Below are positions 32,908-41,243 of a stretch of DNA of 64,000 nucleotides, piece by piece. Position numbers and translations under genes: made by a program. Each line of letters opens with the position of its first letter. Positions within the stretch are counted from its first letter, which is position 1. The DNA is from Sphingomonas sp. MA1305. Its GTDB lineage: Bacteria; Pseudomonadota; Alphaproteobacteria; Sphingomonadales; Sphingomonadaceae. The stretch covers positions 186,001 to 250,000 of the forward strand of contig NZ_RCVT01000002.1 in NCBI RefSeq assembly GCF_016107325.1, written 5' to 3'. The notes under the pieces are model-generated. The model saw only the letters and a list, made by a program, of their open reading frames with translations, had not been told where the DNA came from and made no database searches.

Positions 32908-34640
32908 CGTTCCTCGTCCGGATACGGCCCCTTGCCGCCGTCGCGGATCAGCTGGTCGGTGCGTGCGTCGATCACCGACACCGGCACCGAGCCGAGCGAC
33001 AGGATCGCATCGTGAAACGCGCGCACGTTGAACTTCGCCCCCAGCGCCGCCTCCGCCCGCGCTCGCGCGCGCTGGATCGCGAGTTCGCCGGTATAATAGC
33101 TCAGCGCCTGACCCGGCCAGGCGATGTAGCGATCGACCTCCGTCTCGATCTCGTGGTCGGCAAGCGCGGTATTGTCGTGCAGGTATCGCTGCGCCTGTTC
33201 GCGGCTCCAGCCCTTGGCGTGGATGCCGGTATCGACGACCAGCCGCGACGCACGCCACGCCTGGTAGCTGAGCATGCCGAATAGGTCATAGGGCGTGTCG
33301 TACATCCCCATCTCCTCGCCCAACGCCTCGCAATAGAGCGCCCAGCCCTCGCCATAGACCGACAGATAGCCGTCGCGCCGGAACGCCGGCAGGTCATTGT
33401 TCTCCGCCGCCAGCGGCATCTGGAAGGCATGGCCCGGCGCGCTTTCGTGCAGCGTCAGCGCGGGCAGCGAATAGAGCGGCCGCGCCGGCAGATTATAGGT
33501 GTTGACCAGATAGATGCCCGGCCCGCCGCGCCCGCCGGTGTAGAAGGGCGCAAGGTCCGCCGGCACAGGCTTGATCGCGAAGCGCGCGCGCGGCAGCCGG
33601 CCGAAATATTGGCTCGCCTTGCCGTCGAACGTCTTGGCGATCCAGGCGGCGCGATCGAGCAGATCCTGCGGCGTCTTGGCATAGAAGCGCGGATCGCTGC
33701 GCAGGAAGGCGAGGAAGGCGGGCAGATCGCCTTTGAACCCGACTTGCGTCATCACCCCCTGCATCCGCGCGCGGATCTTCGCCATCTCGGCAAGGCCGAT
33801 GCGGTGGATCTCCTCGGGCGATTGGTCGAGCGTGGTGAACTCCGCGACCTTGGACCGGTAATAGGCCTTGCCGTCCGGCAGGTCGTAGGCGGCGAGCGTC
33901 CGCCGCGCGCCCGGGATATATTCGGTGCGCAGGAAGGCGAGCAGCTTCGCATGCGCCGGCACCACCGCCTCGCGGATCGCCGCGGCGGCCTGCGCCTTCA
34001 ACGCGCTTTGCGTCGCCGCCGGGATCATCGCGGGAAATTTCAGGAAGGGCGCATAATAAAGCGATTCTTCGGGGCTGCGCGCGTCGACGACCTGCGCGAC
34101 GCCGATGTCGCGGCCCTTCAGCGTCACCTGCGCCGGCGTGAAGCCACGCTTGAGGCCGGCGCGCATATTGGCGATCTGCTGGTCGAAATAGCGCGGCATC
34201 TCGCGCAGCATCGCCAAATAGTCGCGATAATCCTGTTCGCGCACGAAGCTGCCGCGCGACGCCTCGGCGACATCGCCCCAGAAGCTGGTGTCCGAATTGA
34301 GCGGCTTCTCATATTCGCGAAACCGCTGCTCGGCGAGCAGCGCGTCGATCTGCCCCTTGTAGACGAGATAGTTGGTCCGCTCCGCCGGCGACAGGTCGTC
34401 CGGCCGGATTGCGGCGAGCGCCGCCGCGGTGCGCGTCCAGCGCGCCAGCTTTTCCGCCTGCGCCGCCGGGCCGACATCCGGCAGGTGCCGCGCCTCGCCG
34501 CCCGGATTGGCGTCGCCGGCGGCGAGCATTGTTCTCCGCCAGTCGTATTCCTGCGTATACAGTGCCTTGAGGCGCGCATCCGCGCTCCCCGGCACCGCCG
34601 CCGGCGCCGCCAGCAACAGGGCGGCCACAATCAGGCTCAT
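32904..34640 (-). CDS. DUF885-family zinc metallopeptidase
   Basis: Exported protein of 578 residues with a signal peptide (MSLIVAALLLAAPAAVPGSA). The DUF885 family is related to gluzincin carboxypeptidases; the zinc motif H398-E399-S-A-P-G-H404 (TLHESAPGH) and the downstream GEGWALYCE (E431) are intact, so it should be active. Both ends overlap neighbours by 4 bases (Ldh2 upstream, GH43 downstream). In this operon it could trim peptides of a glycoprotein after arabinose removal; the cleavage specificity is not predictable from sequence. Confidence 0.85.
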   Translation of the reverse strand: MSLIVAALLLAAPAAVPGSADARLKALYTQEYDWRRTMLAAGDANPGGEARHLPDVGPAAQAEKLARWTRTAAALAAIRPDDLSPAERTNYLVYKGQIDALLAEQRFREYEKPLNSDTSFWGDVAEASRGSFVREQDYRDYLAMLREMPRYFDQQIANMRAGLKRGFTPAQVTLKGRDIGVAQVVDARSPEESLYYAPFLKFPAMIPAATQSALKAQAAAAIREAVVPAHAKLLAFLRTEYIPGARRTLAAYDLPDGKAYYRSKVAEFTTLDQSPEEIHRIGLAEMAKIRARMQGVMTQVGFKGDLPAFLAFLRSDPRFYAKTPQDLLDRAAWIAKTFDGKASQYFGRLPRARFAIKPVPADLAPFYTGGRGGPGIYLVNTYNLPARPLYSLPALTLHESAPGHAFQMPLAAENNDLPAFRRDGYLSVYGEGWALYCEALGEEMGMYDTPYDLFGMLSYQAWRASRLVVDTGIHAKGWSREQAQRYLHDNTALADHEIETEVDRYIAWPGQALSYYTGELAIQRARARAEAALGAKFNVRAFHDAILSLGSVPVSVIDARTDQLIRDGGKGPYPDEER

Positions 34641-35650
34641 GCGCCGATCCTCATGATGTCGTCATACAAGGCCTGCGGAATCGTCACCCCTTGCGCCAGG
34701 CTGCGCGCCCGCGCGGCGTAGCGCCGGCTCGACGGCAAGCGCGCGCCCTGCCCCTCGATGCTCGCGAACATCGCCTCGGCGCGCGCGAGATGCTCGGCCA
34801 CCGCCTCGCCCAGGAAGCCGGCGGGATCGACCGCGATCACCAGTTCGCCGCCGATCGGCGATCCGCCACGCCCGCCGTCCGCGGCGATCGAGTCCGCGCT
34901 GGTCATGTCGCCGATCAGCGGCCCCGCGACCAGCTCGACCATCGCCGCCAGCGCCGATCCCTTGTGCCCGCCAAAGGTGCGCATCGCGCCGGCGAGCACC
35001 TTCTCCGCCTCCGTCGTCGGCAGCCCGTCCGCGTCATAGCCCCAGTCGTCGGGCACCGGCTTGCCGGCGCGCCGGTGCAGTTCGATCTCGCCGCGCGCCA
35101 CCGCGCTGGTCGCGAAGTCGAACACGAACGGGTCGCGCCCCGGCCTTGGCCAGCCGAAGGCGATCGGGTTGGTGCCGAACACCGGCTTGGTACCGCCCGC
35201 CGGCGCAACCCAGGCGTGGCTGGGGGTGAAGGCGAGCGCGACCAGGCCCTCGCTCGCCAGCGCCTCCACCTCGGGCCACAGGGCTGCAAAATGCACGACA
35301 TGGTTGAGCGCCAGCGCGGCGATGCCGAACGCCCTGGCCTTGTCGACCAGCAGCGGCCGCCCGCGCTCGAACGCCAGTTGCGCGAAACCGCCGCCGCCGT
35401 CCACCCGCACCAGCGCGCGCGCGGGCTCGCTGACCACCGGCACCGCATCGGGCACCACCACGCCCTTGGCGATGCTGTTGGCCGCGACCAGCAGGCGGTA
35501 GATGCCATGGCTGGCGCAACCGTCGCGCTCGCCGGCGACCATCGTCTCCGCCACCGCCGCGGCGTGATCGGGCGCGAGGCCGACCGCGACCAACTTGCTG
35601 CGCGCCAAGGTGCGCAGGGCATCCAGCGTCAGGTGGACGCCATCACTCAT
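34637..35650 (-). CDS. Ldh2-family (malate/L-lactate dehydrogenase-like) oxidoreductase, possibly a pyrroline-2-carboxylate reductase
   Basis: NAD(P)-dependent enzyme of 337 residues of the Ldh_2 family. Visible are CASHGIYRL with the conserved histidine, FGTNPIAFGWP in the nucleotide-binding fold, and TFGGHKGSALAAMVELVAGPLIG. The family includes malate, ureidoglycolate and delta1-pyrroline-2-carboxylate reductases; placement next to hydroxyproline genes favours a cyclic imine substrate by inference. No signal peptide. It is coupled by ATGA overlaps to GH127/GH146 upstream and the peptidase downstream. Confidence 0.82.
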   Translation of the reverse strand: MSDGVHLTLDALRTLARSKLVAVGLAPDHAAAVAETMVAGERDGCASHGIYRLLVAANSIAKGVVVPDAVPVVSEPARALVRVDGGGGFAQLAFERGRPLLVDKARAFGIAALALNHVVHFAALWPEVEALASEGLVALAFTPSHAWVAPAGGTKPVFGTNPIAFGWPRPGRDPFVFDFATSAVARGEIELHRRAGKPVPDDWGYDADGLPTTEAEKVLAGAMRTFGGHKGSALAAMVELVAGPLIGDMTSADSIAADGGRGGSPIGGELVIAVDPAGFLGEAVAEHLARAEAMFASIEGQGARLPSSRRYAARARSLAQGVTIPQALYDDIMRIGA

Positions 35651-38037
35651 GCCACGGATCCCGACGTGCCCGCCGCCTTCGCCGTGTACAGCCGCACGCC
35701 GAAGATCGGCCCGGCGCTGCTGCGGTCATGCGGCACGATCCGTACACGCACGCTCGCCTTGCCGCGGGTCAGCGCTTCCGGCAGCGGATAATCGACGTCG
35801 AAGAATTTGCCCGGCCGGTCGTTGTCCAGCCGCTGCGTCGCAACTTTCACGTTGTCGACCAGGATGTCGAAGTCGCGCCCACGCTCGCTGCCCCAATAGG
35901 TCGCCTGCAACAGCAAGGGGCCCGGGCGCGTCTTCATGTCGAATTCGATGAAACCGCCCGACCTTGCATCACGACCCTGCCGGCCGCGATAGGTGGTCGG
36001 ATAGGACAATTCGCTGGTCAGCTTGTGGTCGCGCTCCGGCTGCATTTCGCCCAGATGCATGACGTCGACCGAGCGCGCGGCGATGTCCTTCAGCCGCGCC
36101 TGTTCGGCGGTATAGGCGGCCTCTTCCGCGGCCCAGGCGCTGTAGGAGAAGCGCTTGAAATAGACCGCGCTCTGCCGCCGATACTGACGATAGAAGGGCA
36201 CGAAGTCGAGATCGCCCGGCCGTACCACGCCACGCGTCGCATAGCGGCCAGCCGCCGCGTCGCGCGCGGCGAACCCGCCCACCAGGTCGGCACCAACCAA
36301 AGCGGGATCGGCCTTGTCCCATTTGGCGTCCGCCGCGCCCAGATCGGCGGCGAGCACCATCGGCCCACGCAGCACGGCGACCGTGCTGTCATCGCCGGGT
36401 GTCGATTCGAGCCGCAGGTCGAGCGGCAGCGTGATCGCGACGCGGTCGCCCGCCTTCCAGTCGCGCGTCACCACGGCATAGCCGCGTGCCGTCGCCGGCT
36501 GCACCGGCGCGTCGTTGACGGTCACCACCGCCTTGCTCGTCGCCCAGCCGGGCACGCGCAGCGCTACCGGGAAGCGGCCGCCGCGTACCTTGGTGAAGGT
36601 CAGCGTCGACGTTCCCTCGAACGGATAGCGCGTGTCGAGCGTCACCGCCGCCCGCCGCCGCGCCCATTGCGCGTCCGCCGGAATGTAGAGGTTGACGTAG
36701 AAGGTGCCGTCGTCACTGTCGGCGAAGATGCTCTCGCCGTGTTTGGCGTGGCTCTCCATCCCCGACCCGACGCAGCACCAGAAGGCATCGTCCGCGGTGG
36801 TGGAATAGTCACGCGGAGCCCCGCTCATCAGCGGCGTCATATAGGTGAAGCCGCCGGTCGCCGGATCCTGCGCGCTCATCACGTGATTGAGATGCGCGCG
36901 CTCGTAATAGTCGAACAAAGCGCCGTCCGGCTGCCACGACCACAGATGCCGGGTCAGCTTGAGCATGTTGTAGGTGTTGCAATGTTCGCACGTCTGTTCG
37001 GTGATGTGCTGCGCGATGCTGTCCGGCTCGCTGAAATATTCGCGGTCGGCGTTGCCGCCGATGACGTAGCTGTGGTGCCGCGTCACCGCCTCCCAGAAGA
37101 AGCGGGCCGCCTTCGCCTTGTCCGGCGCGCCGCCGGACACTTCGTGGATGCGGGCGAGGCCGATCAGCTTGGGCACCTGCGTGTTGGCATGGAAGTTGGC
37201 GAGCTTGTCCTCGCCGCGTGCCAGCGGATCGAGCACGCGATTGTCGTAGAGCGTGTTCGCCATCTTCAGCCAGCGCGGGTCGTGCGTGCGGCCGTACAAC
37301 TCGGCATAGCTTTCGTTGAGCCCGCCATATTCGCAGCCCAGCACCGTCTGCACCTGCTCCGGCGTCAGCGCGGCGAAGACGCGCTCGAAATAACCGGCGA
37401 GACCCTCGACGACCTTCAGCGCCTGCGCATTGCCCCAGGCGGCATGGACGTCGAGCAGGCCGGCAAACAGCTTGTGTACCGTATAGAGTGGCGACCAGCT
37501 GCCATTGAGGTCGAACCCGCCGGAGCGGATGTCGCCCTTCATGACCTCGGGGAAGATCTCCTCCCCGTCGACGATCGTCCCGTCCTTGCGCTTGCGGCCC
37601 AGCGCGCCGACGTAGCCGGTGCCGCGCTTCGCCTGGCAGGCGGCGAGTTCGCCGACGATATAATCGGCGCGACGCCGCATCTCGGCATCGCCGGTTTGCT
37701 GCCAGGTGAGCACCAGCGCCGACAGATAGTGGCCGAGCGTATGCCCGGAGATCGTGTCACTTTCCCATCCGCCGTAGATCTCGCCCTTCGGCTCCAGCCC
37801 GGCATATTTGCGGAAATTGTGCAGCAGCCGATCGGGCTGCAACCGCAGGAGATAGGTGCGGTTGACCTCCACCGCACGCTGATAGTCCGACGGCCGCAGT
37901 CGTACTGCCGACAGGGGAAGCGGGCAGGCGGTGGCGCGCGCACTATTCGAGATGGCGGCGATCGACCTGCGCGGAAAACCCACGAACGCCATCGCCGCGC
38001 CACTCGCCAGGGCTGCCCGCCGGCTGATCGTCACCAC
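35647..38037 (-). CDS. GH127/GH146 (DUF1680) beta-L-arabinofuranosidase, Tat-exported
   Basis: Exported enzyme of 796 residues. A twin-arginine signal (ISRRAALASGAAMAFVGF) follows the GTG start at 38037, chosen for the AGGAG seven bases upstream. The (alpha/alpha)6 catalytic domain carries the zinc-thiolate site of HypBA1-type enzymes: E351-x-C353 (CEHCNTYNML) and the cysteine pair C421-C422 (FWCCVGSG); one of the pair is the nucleophile in the family. C-terminal beta-sandwich domains follow. Characterised members remove beta-L-arabinofuranose from hydroxyproline-linked chains of extensin. It is the first gene of the minus-strand operon, with a TTGACA box and GTATAC operator upstream. Confidence 0.9.
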   Translation of the reverse strand: MVTISRRAALASGAAMAFVGFPRRSIAAISNSARATACPLPLSAVRLRPSDYQRAVEVNRTYLLRLQPDRLLHNFRKYAGLEPKGEIYGGWESDTISGHTLGHYLSALVLTWQQTGDAEMRRRADYIVGELAACQAKRGTGYVGALGRKRKDGTIVDGEEIFPEVMKGDIRSGGFDLNGSWSPLYTVHKLFAGLLDVHAAWGNAQALKVVEGLAGYFERVFAALTPEQVQTVLGCEYGGLNESYAELYGRTHDPRWLKMANTLYDNRVLDPLARGEDKLANFHANTQVPKLIGLARIHEVSGGAPDKAKAARFFWEAVTRHHSYVIGGNADREYFSEPDSIAQHITEQTCEHCNTYNMLKLTRHLWSWQPDGALFDYYERAHLNHVMSAQDPATGGFTYMTPLMSGAPRDYSTTADDAFWCCVGSGMESHAKHGESIFADSDDGTFYVNLYIPADAQWARRRAAVTLDTRYPFEGTSTLTFTKVRGGRFPVALRVPGWATSKAVVTVNDAPVQPATARGYAVVTRDWKAGDRVAITLPLDLRLESTPGDDSTVAVLRGPMVLAADLGAADAKWDKADPALVGADLVGGFAARDAAAGRYATRGVVRPGDLDFVPFYRQYRRQSAVYFKRFSYSAWAAEEAAYTAEQARLKDIAARSVDVMHLGEMQPERDHKLTSELSYPTTYRGRQGRDARSGGFIEFDMKTRPGPLLLQATYWGSERGRDFDILVDNVKVATQRLDNDRPGKFFDVDYPLPEALTRGKASVRVRIVPHDRSSAGPIFGVRLYTAKAAGTSGSVA

Positions 38038-38052
38038 ATTCTGTCTCCTTCG

Positions 38053-38066
38053 GATCGTATACAATC
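38053..38066. promoter_or_regulatory. palindrome GATCGTATACAATC at the GH127/GH146 operon promoter
   Basis: Six of seven base pairs symmetrical around GTATAC. On the minus strand a TTGACA (38086-38081) lies 18 bases upstream, placing the palindrome over the expected -10 region, typical for a repressor site. Confidence 0.6.
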
Positions 38067-38104
38067 TAAAAAAGACGTCATGTCAACAACTCCGCAGTTG
38101 ACCT

Positions 38105-38122
38105 AATACCGTATATGGTATT
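38105..38122. promoter_or_regulatory. palindrome AATACCGTATATGGTATT at the TonB receptor promoter
   Basis: Eight of nine base pairs symmetrical. A plus-strand TTGACC (38098-38103) precedes it, so the palindrome falls between the -35 and -10 of the receptor promoter. With the site at 38053-38066 it suggests coordinated control of the divergent units. Confidence 0.55.
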
Positions 38123-38173
38123 GATCTATCGACTTCCGGGGGGCCGATGTAATTTTATTGCTCTGGGGGTGAC

Positions 38174-41164
38174 ATGAAGAAAACGACATTCCGCCTTGCT
38201 CAATCCGCCTGCCTGATGGCAGTGGCGATTGGGTTGACCGCTGCCGCCGCGCAGGCGCAGACCACGTCGTCCCAATCGTCGCAGGAAACCGCCGCGCCCG
38301 GTGACCAGACGATCGCGACGAACGTTCCGGTGTCCCAATCGGGCGGGGATGACGTCGTCGTCACCGGCACCCGTATCCGTCGGGCGGATCTCGTCAGCAA
38401 CAGCCCGCTGACCAGCGTCGGCGCCCAGGAACTGACGTGGCAAGGCACCAACAACATCGAGAACGCGCTGAACCGCCTGCCGCAGTTCACGCCAGACGCG
38501 AACGAGAACGTGTCGAACGGATCGGACGGCACGGCCAACATCAACCTGCGCAATCTCGGTTCCAACCGCGTCCTGACGCTGATCAACGGTCAGCGGATGC
38601 TACCGACGCAGGCGATGGACGTGAACTTCATCCCCTCGGCGATCGTCGAACGGGTCGATGTGGTGACCGGCGGCGCATCTGCGGTGTACGGCTCGGATGC
38701 CCTCTCCGGCGTCGTCAACTTCATCCTGCGCGACCACCTCGACGGCTTCCGCCTCGACGCCCAGTCGAGCATCGCTGATCACACCAACGACAACAGCTTC
38801 GTTCGATCGATCGTCTCGGCGCGTGGCTATCAGACGGCGCCGCCGCACACGTTCGACGGTGCCAAGCAGGACATCAACGCCTCGTTCGGCAAGACGATGC
38901 TCGACGGCCGGCTCAACATCACCGTCTACGGTGGCTATCGCCACACCGATCCGGTGCTGCAGTCGACCCGCGACGTCTCCGCCTGCGCTCTCAACAGCGC
39001 GACCACGACCTTTTCGTGCGGCGGTTCGAGCAACACGCCGTACGGCACCTTCACCCCGCTTGCCGGTCCCGACGCCGGCATGAAGCTGACCAACAGCGTC
39101 GACGGCAGCAAGACCTGGGTCCCCTACGTCTCCTCGGTCTACGCCTATAATTATGCCCCGGCCAACTACATCCAGCGTTCCGACGAGCGCTACAATGCCG
39201 GCGGCTTCCTGCACCTGAAGATCGCGCCGCAGGCCGAGATCTACGGCAGCTTCATGTACATGAAGGACAACAGCTTCTCGCAGGTGGCGCCCTCGGCACT
39301 CTATTTCGGCCAGACCTACGCCGTCACCTGCAACAATCCGCTGCTCAGCGCCAGTCAGGCGCAGGCGCTGTGCGGCACCGCCGCCGGCACCGCGACGACG
39401 CAGAACACGCTGATCGGCTACCGGCTCAGCGGCAGTGGCGCGCTGCCCCGCCGCGACAGCCTGCAGCATGAGGATTTCCGCTCGATGGTCGGCGTCCGCG
39501 GCGATCTCGGCAGCGGCTTCAGCTACGACGTCAGCGTGCTGCGCTCCGCCGCGCATTACGACGAGACCTATCTTAACGACGTCAGCGTCGCCAAGGCGCA
39601 ACGCGCCCTGCTCGCGGTGCCGGACGGCAATGGCGGCGCGGTCTGCCAATCGGTGCTCGACGGCACCGACAAATCCTGCGTTCCGGTCAACGTGTTCCAG
39701 GCGAATGCGATCACCACCGCCGCGGCCAATTATCTTTACGCTCCCAAGTCAACGCGCGGACGCTACGGGCTCAACGTCATTTCGGGCAGCGTGACCGGCG
39801 ATCTCGGCAAGCTCGGCATCACCAGCCCATTCGCCCGCGACGGCGTCGGCATCGTGCTGGGCGGCGAGCATCGCCGCGAGACCTTGCTGTTCACCGGCGA
39901 CGCGCAGGCGCTGGAGGCGGGCACGCAGAATTCGGATGGCATCATCGCGGTGACCGAAGGCTTCGGCGAGATCGAGGTGCCGCTGGTCCAAGACAAGCCG
40001 TTCTTCCGGTCGCTGACGGTCAACGGCGGCTTCCGCTACTCCGACTACAAGAACCGGCAGGATTCGACCGGCTTCCGCTCCGGCTACAACGCCTTTACCT
40101 ACAAGGGCGAATTGAGCTGGCAGGTCGCCGAGCCGCTGCGCTTGCGGGCCAGCTACAATCGCGCGATCCGCGCGCCGAACATCTCCGAGCTCTTCTCCAA
40201 CCTGTCGCTGGGCAACGTCAACGCGACCGATCCGTGTGCCGGGGCCAGCCCGACCGCATCGCTCGCCGCCTGCCAGCTGACCGGCGTCACGGCGGCGCAG
40301 TACAACAACCGTCTCGTCATCGAATGCCCCGCCGACCAATGCACCGGCCAGTTCGGCGGCAACCGCGGCCTCAAGCCCGAAAAGGCTGATACCTACACCG
40401 CCGGCATCGTGCTGGCGCCCCGCGGCGGACGCAATCTGTCGCTGTCGGTCGATTACTTCCACATCAAGGTGAAGGACTATATCGGCAGCATCGATCCGAA
40501 TACGACGATCAGCCAATGCTTCTCGACCGGCAGCCCCTATTTCTGTGGACTGTTCCATCGCGATCCGCTGACTGGATCGATCTTCGGCACCGGCTATGTC
40601 GTGTCGACGACGCTCAACACCGGCTATCTGCAGACGTCGGGGCTCGATCTGGCCGCCAATGCCACCGTTCCGGTCGGCCGTTTCGGCAAGGTCAATCTCG
40701 ACTTCATCGGCACCTATCTGTTCGAACAGGCGACGCAGCCGCTGCCCGGCGGCGACTCCTATGACTGCAAGGGCCTGTTCGGCTATTCCTGTGGCCAGCC
40801 CAACCCAGTGTGGCGCCACAATCTGCGCCTGACCTGGCAGCCGGACGAGATCGCCAGCCTGTCGTTCAACTGGCGATTCATCAACAAAACCAAATTGTCG
40901 ACGACGTCGAGCAACAGCTATCTGACCGGCGCGCCTGATCCGATCGACGAGCGTATCGCGCCGTACAGCTACTTCGATCTGACCGCGGCGGTGGCCGTCA
41001 ACAGCAATCTCACCCTTCGCCTTGGCGCCAACAATCTGCTCGACAAGAGCCCGCCGGCGCTCGCTTCGGGCGTGCTCAACCTGTTCGGCAACGGCAATAC
41101 CTATCCGGGTGTCTACGACGTGCTCGGCCGCCGGATCTTCGCCGGCGCGACCGTCAAATTCTGA
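38174..41164 (+). CDS. TonB-dependent receptor
   Basis: Outer-membrane active transporter of 996 residues. Signal peptide MKKTTFRLAQSACLMAVAIGLTAAAAQAQ; plug domain about 60-190 (VVVTGTRIRRADLVSNSPLTSV, RNLGSNRVLTLINGQRML, GGASAVYGSDALSGVVNFILRD); then a 22-strand barrel ending in GATVKF with the terminal phenylalanine. A VVVTGTRI TonB box-like segment is present. It is divergent from the GH127/GH146 operon with paired palindromes between them, so its cargo is probably an arabinose-rich oligosaccharide or glycopeptide. GGGGGT precedes the ATG. Confidence 0.95.
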   Translation: MKKTTFRLAQSACLMAVAIGLTAAAAQAQTTSSQSSQETAAPGDQTIATNVPVSQSGGDDVVVTGTRIRRADLVSNSPLTSVGAQELTWQGTNNIENALNRLPQFTPDANENVSNGSDGTANINLRNLGSNRVLTLINGQRMLPTQAMDVNFIPSAIVERVDVVTGGASAVYGSDALSGVVNFILRDHLDGFRLDAQSSIADHTNDNSFVRSIVSARGYQTAPPHTFDGAKQDINASFGKTMLDGRLNITVYGGYRHTDPVLQSTRDVSACALNSATTTFSCGGSSNTPYGTFTPLAGPDAGMKLTNSVDGSKTWVPYVSSVYAYNYAPANYIQRSDERYNAGGFLHLKIAPQAEIYGSFMYMKDNSFSQVAPSALYFGQTYAVTCNNPLLSASQAQALCGTAAGTATTQNTLIGYRLSGSGALPRRDSLQHEDFRSMVGVRGDLGSGFSYDVSVLRSAAHYDETYLNDVSVAKAQRALLAVPDGNGGAVCQSVLDGTDKSCVPVNVFQANAITTAAANYLYAPKSTRGRYGLNVISGSVTGDLGKLGITSPFARDGVGIVLGGEHRRETLLFTGDAQALEAGTQNSDGIIAVTEGFGEIEVPLVQDKPFFRSLTVNGGFRYSDYKNRQDSTGFRSGYNAFTYKGELSWQVAEPLRLRASYNRAIRAPNISELFSNLSLGNVNATDPCAGASPTASLAACQLTGVTAAQYNNRLVIECPADQCTGQFGGNRGLKPEKADTYTAGIVLAPRGGRNLSLSVDYFHIKVKDYIGSIDPNTTISQCFSTGSPYFCGLFHRDPLTGSIFGTGYVVSTTLNTGYLQTSGLDLAANATVPVGRFGKVNLDFIGTYLFEQATQPLPGGDSYDCKGLFGYSCGQPNPVWRHNLRLTWQPDEIASLSFNWRFINKTKLSTTSSNSYLTGAPDPIDERIAPYSYFDLTAAVAVNSNLTLRLGANNLLDKSPPALASGVLNLFGNGNTYPGVYDVLGRRIFAGATVKF

Positions 41165-41177
41165 ACTGTATACGGAT
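41164..41177. promoter_or_regulatory. weak GTATAC site downstream of the TonB receptor gene
   Basis: AACTGTATACGGAT keeps the GTATAC core, with only partial symmetry outside it. It lies about 70 bases upstream of the next gene and may be a fourth member of the operator set. Confidence 0.35.
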
Positions 41178-41199
41178 CAGGCAAATCGCGTAACAATGT

Positions 41200-41226
41200 G
41201 GCCCCCGTTCTAATCGAACGGGGGCC
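41200..41226 (+). terminator. strong hairpin between the TonB receptor and the large exported protein gene
   Basis: GGCCCCCGTTC and GAACGGGGGCC form a perfect 11-base-pair stem with a 5-base loop (TAATC). No U tract follows, so it may stabilise or partly terminate the receptor transcript rather than end it completely. Confidence 0.6.
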
Positions 41227-41243
41227 GTTCCTGGGGACCCGTG

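Noticed and set aside
34555..34560. GTATAC within the DUF885 peptidase gene as another operator
   Set aside because: It encodes conserved residues (Leu-Tyr-Thr) of the reading frame and its flanks are not symmetrical.
35728..38106. A 792-codon plus-strand frame opposite the GH127/GH146 gene
   Set aside because: It is the antisense shadow of a gene whose motifs (CEHC, FWCCVGSG, Tat signal) are unmistakable; its translation has no family features.
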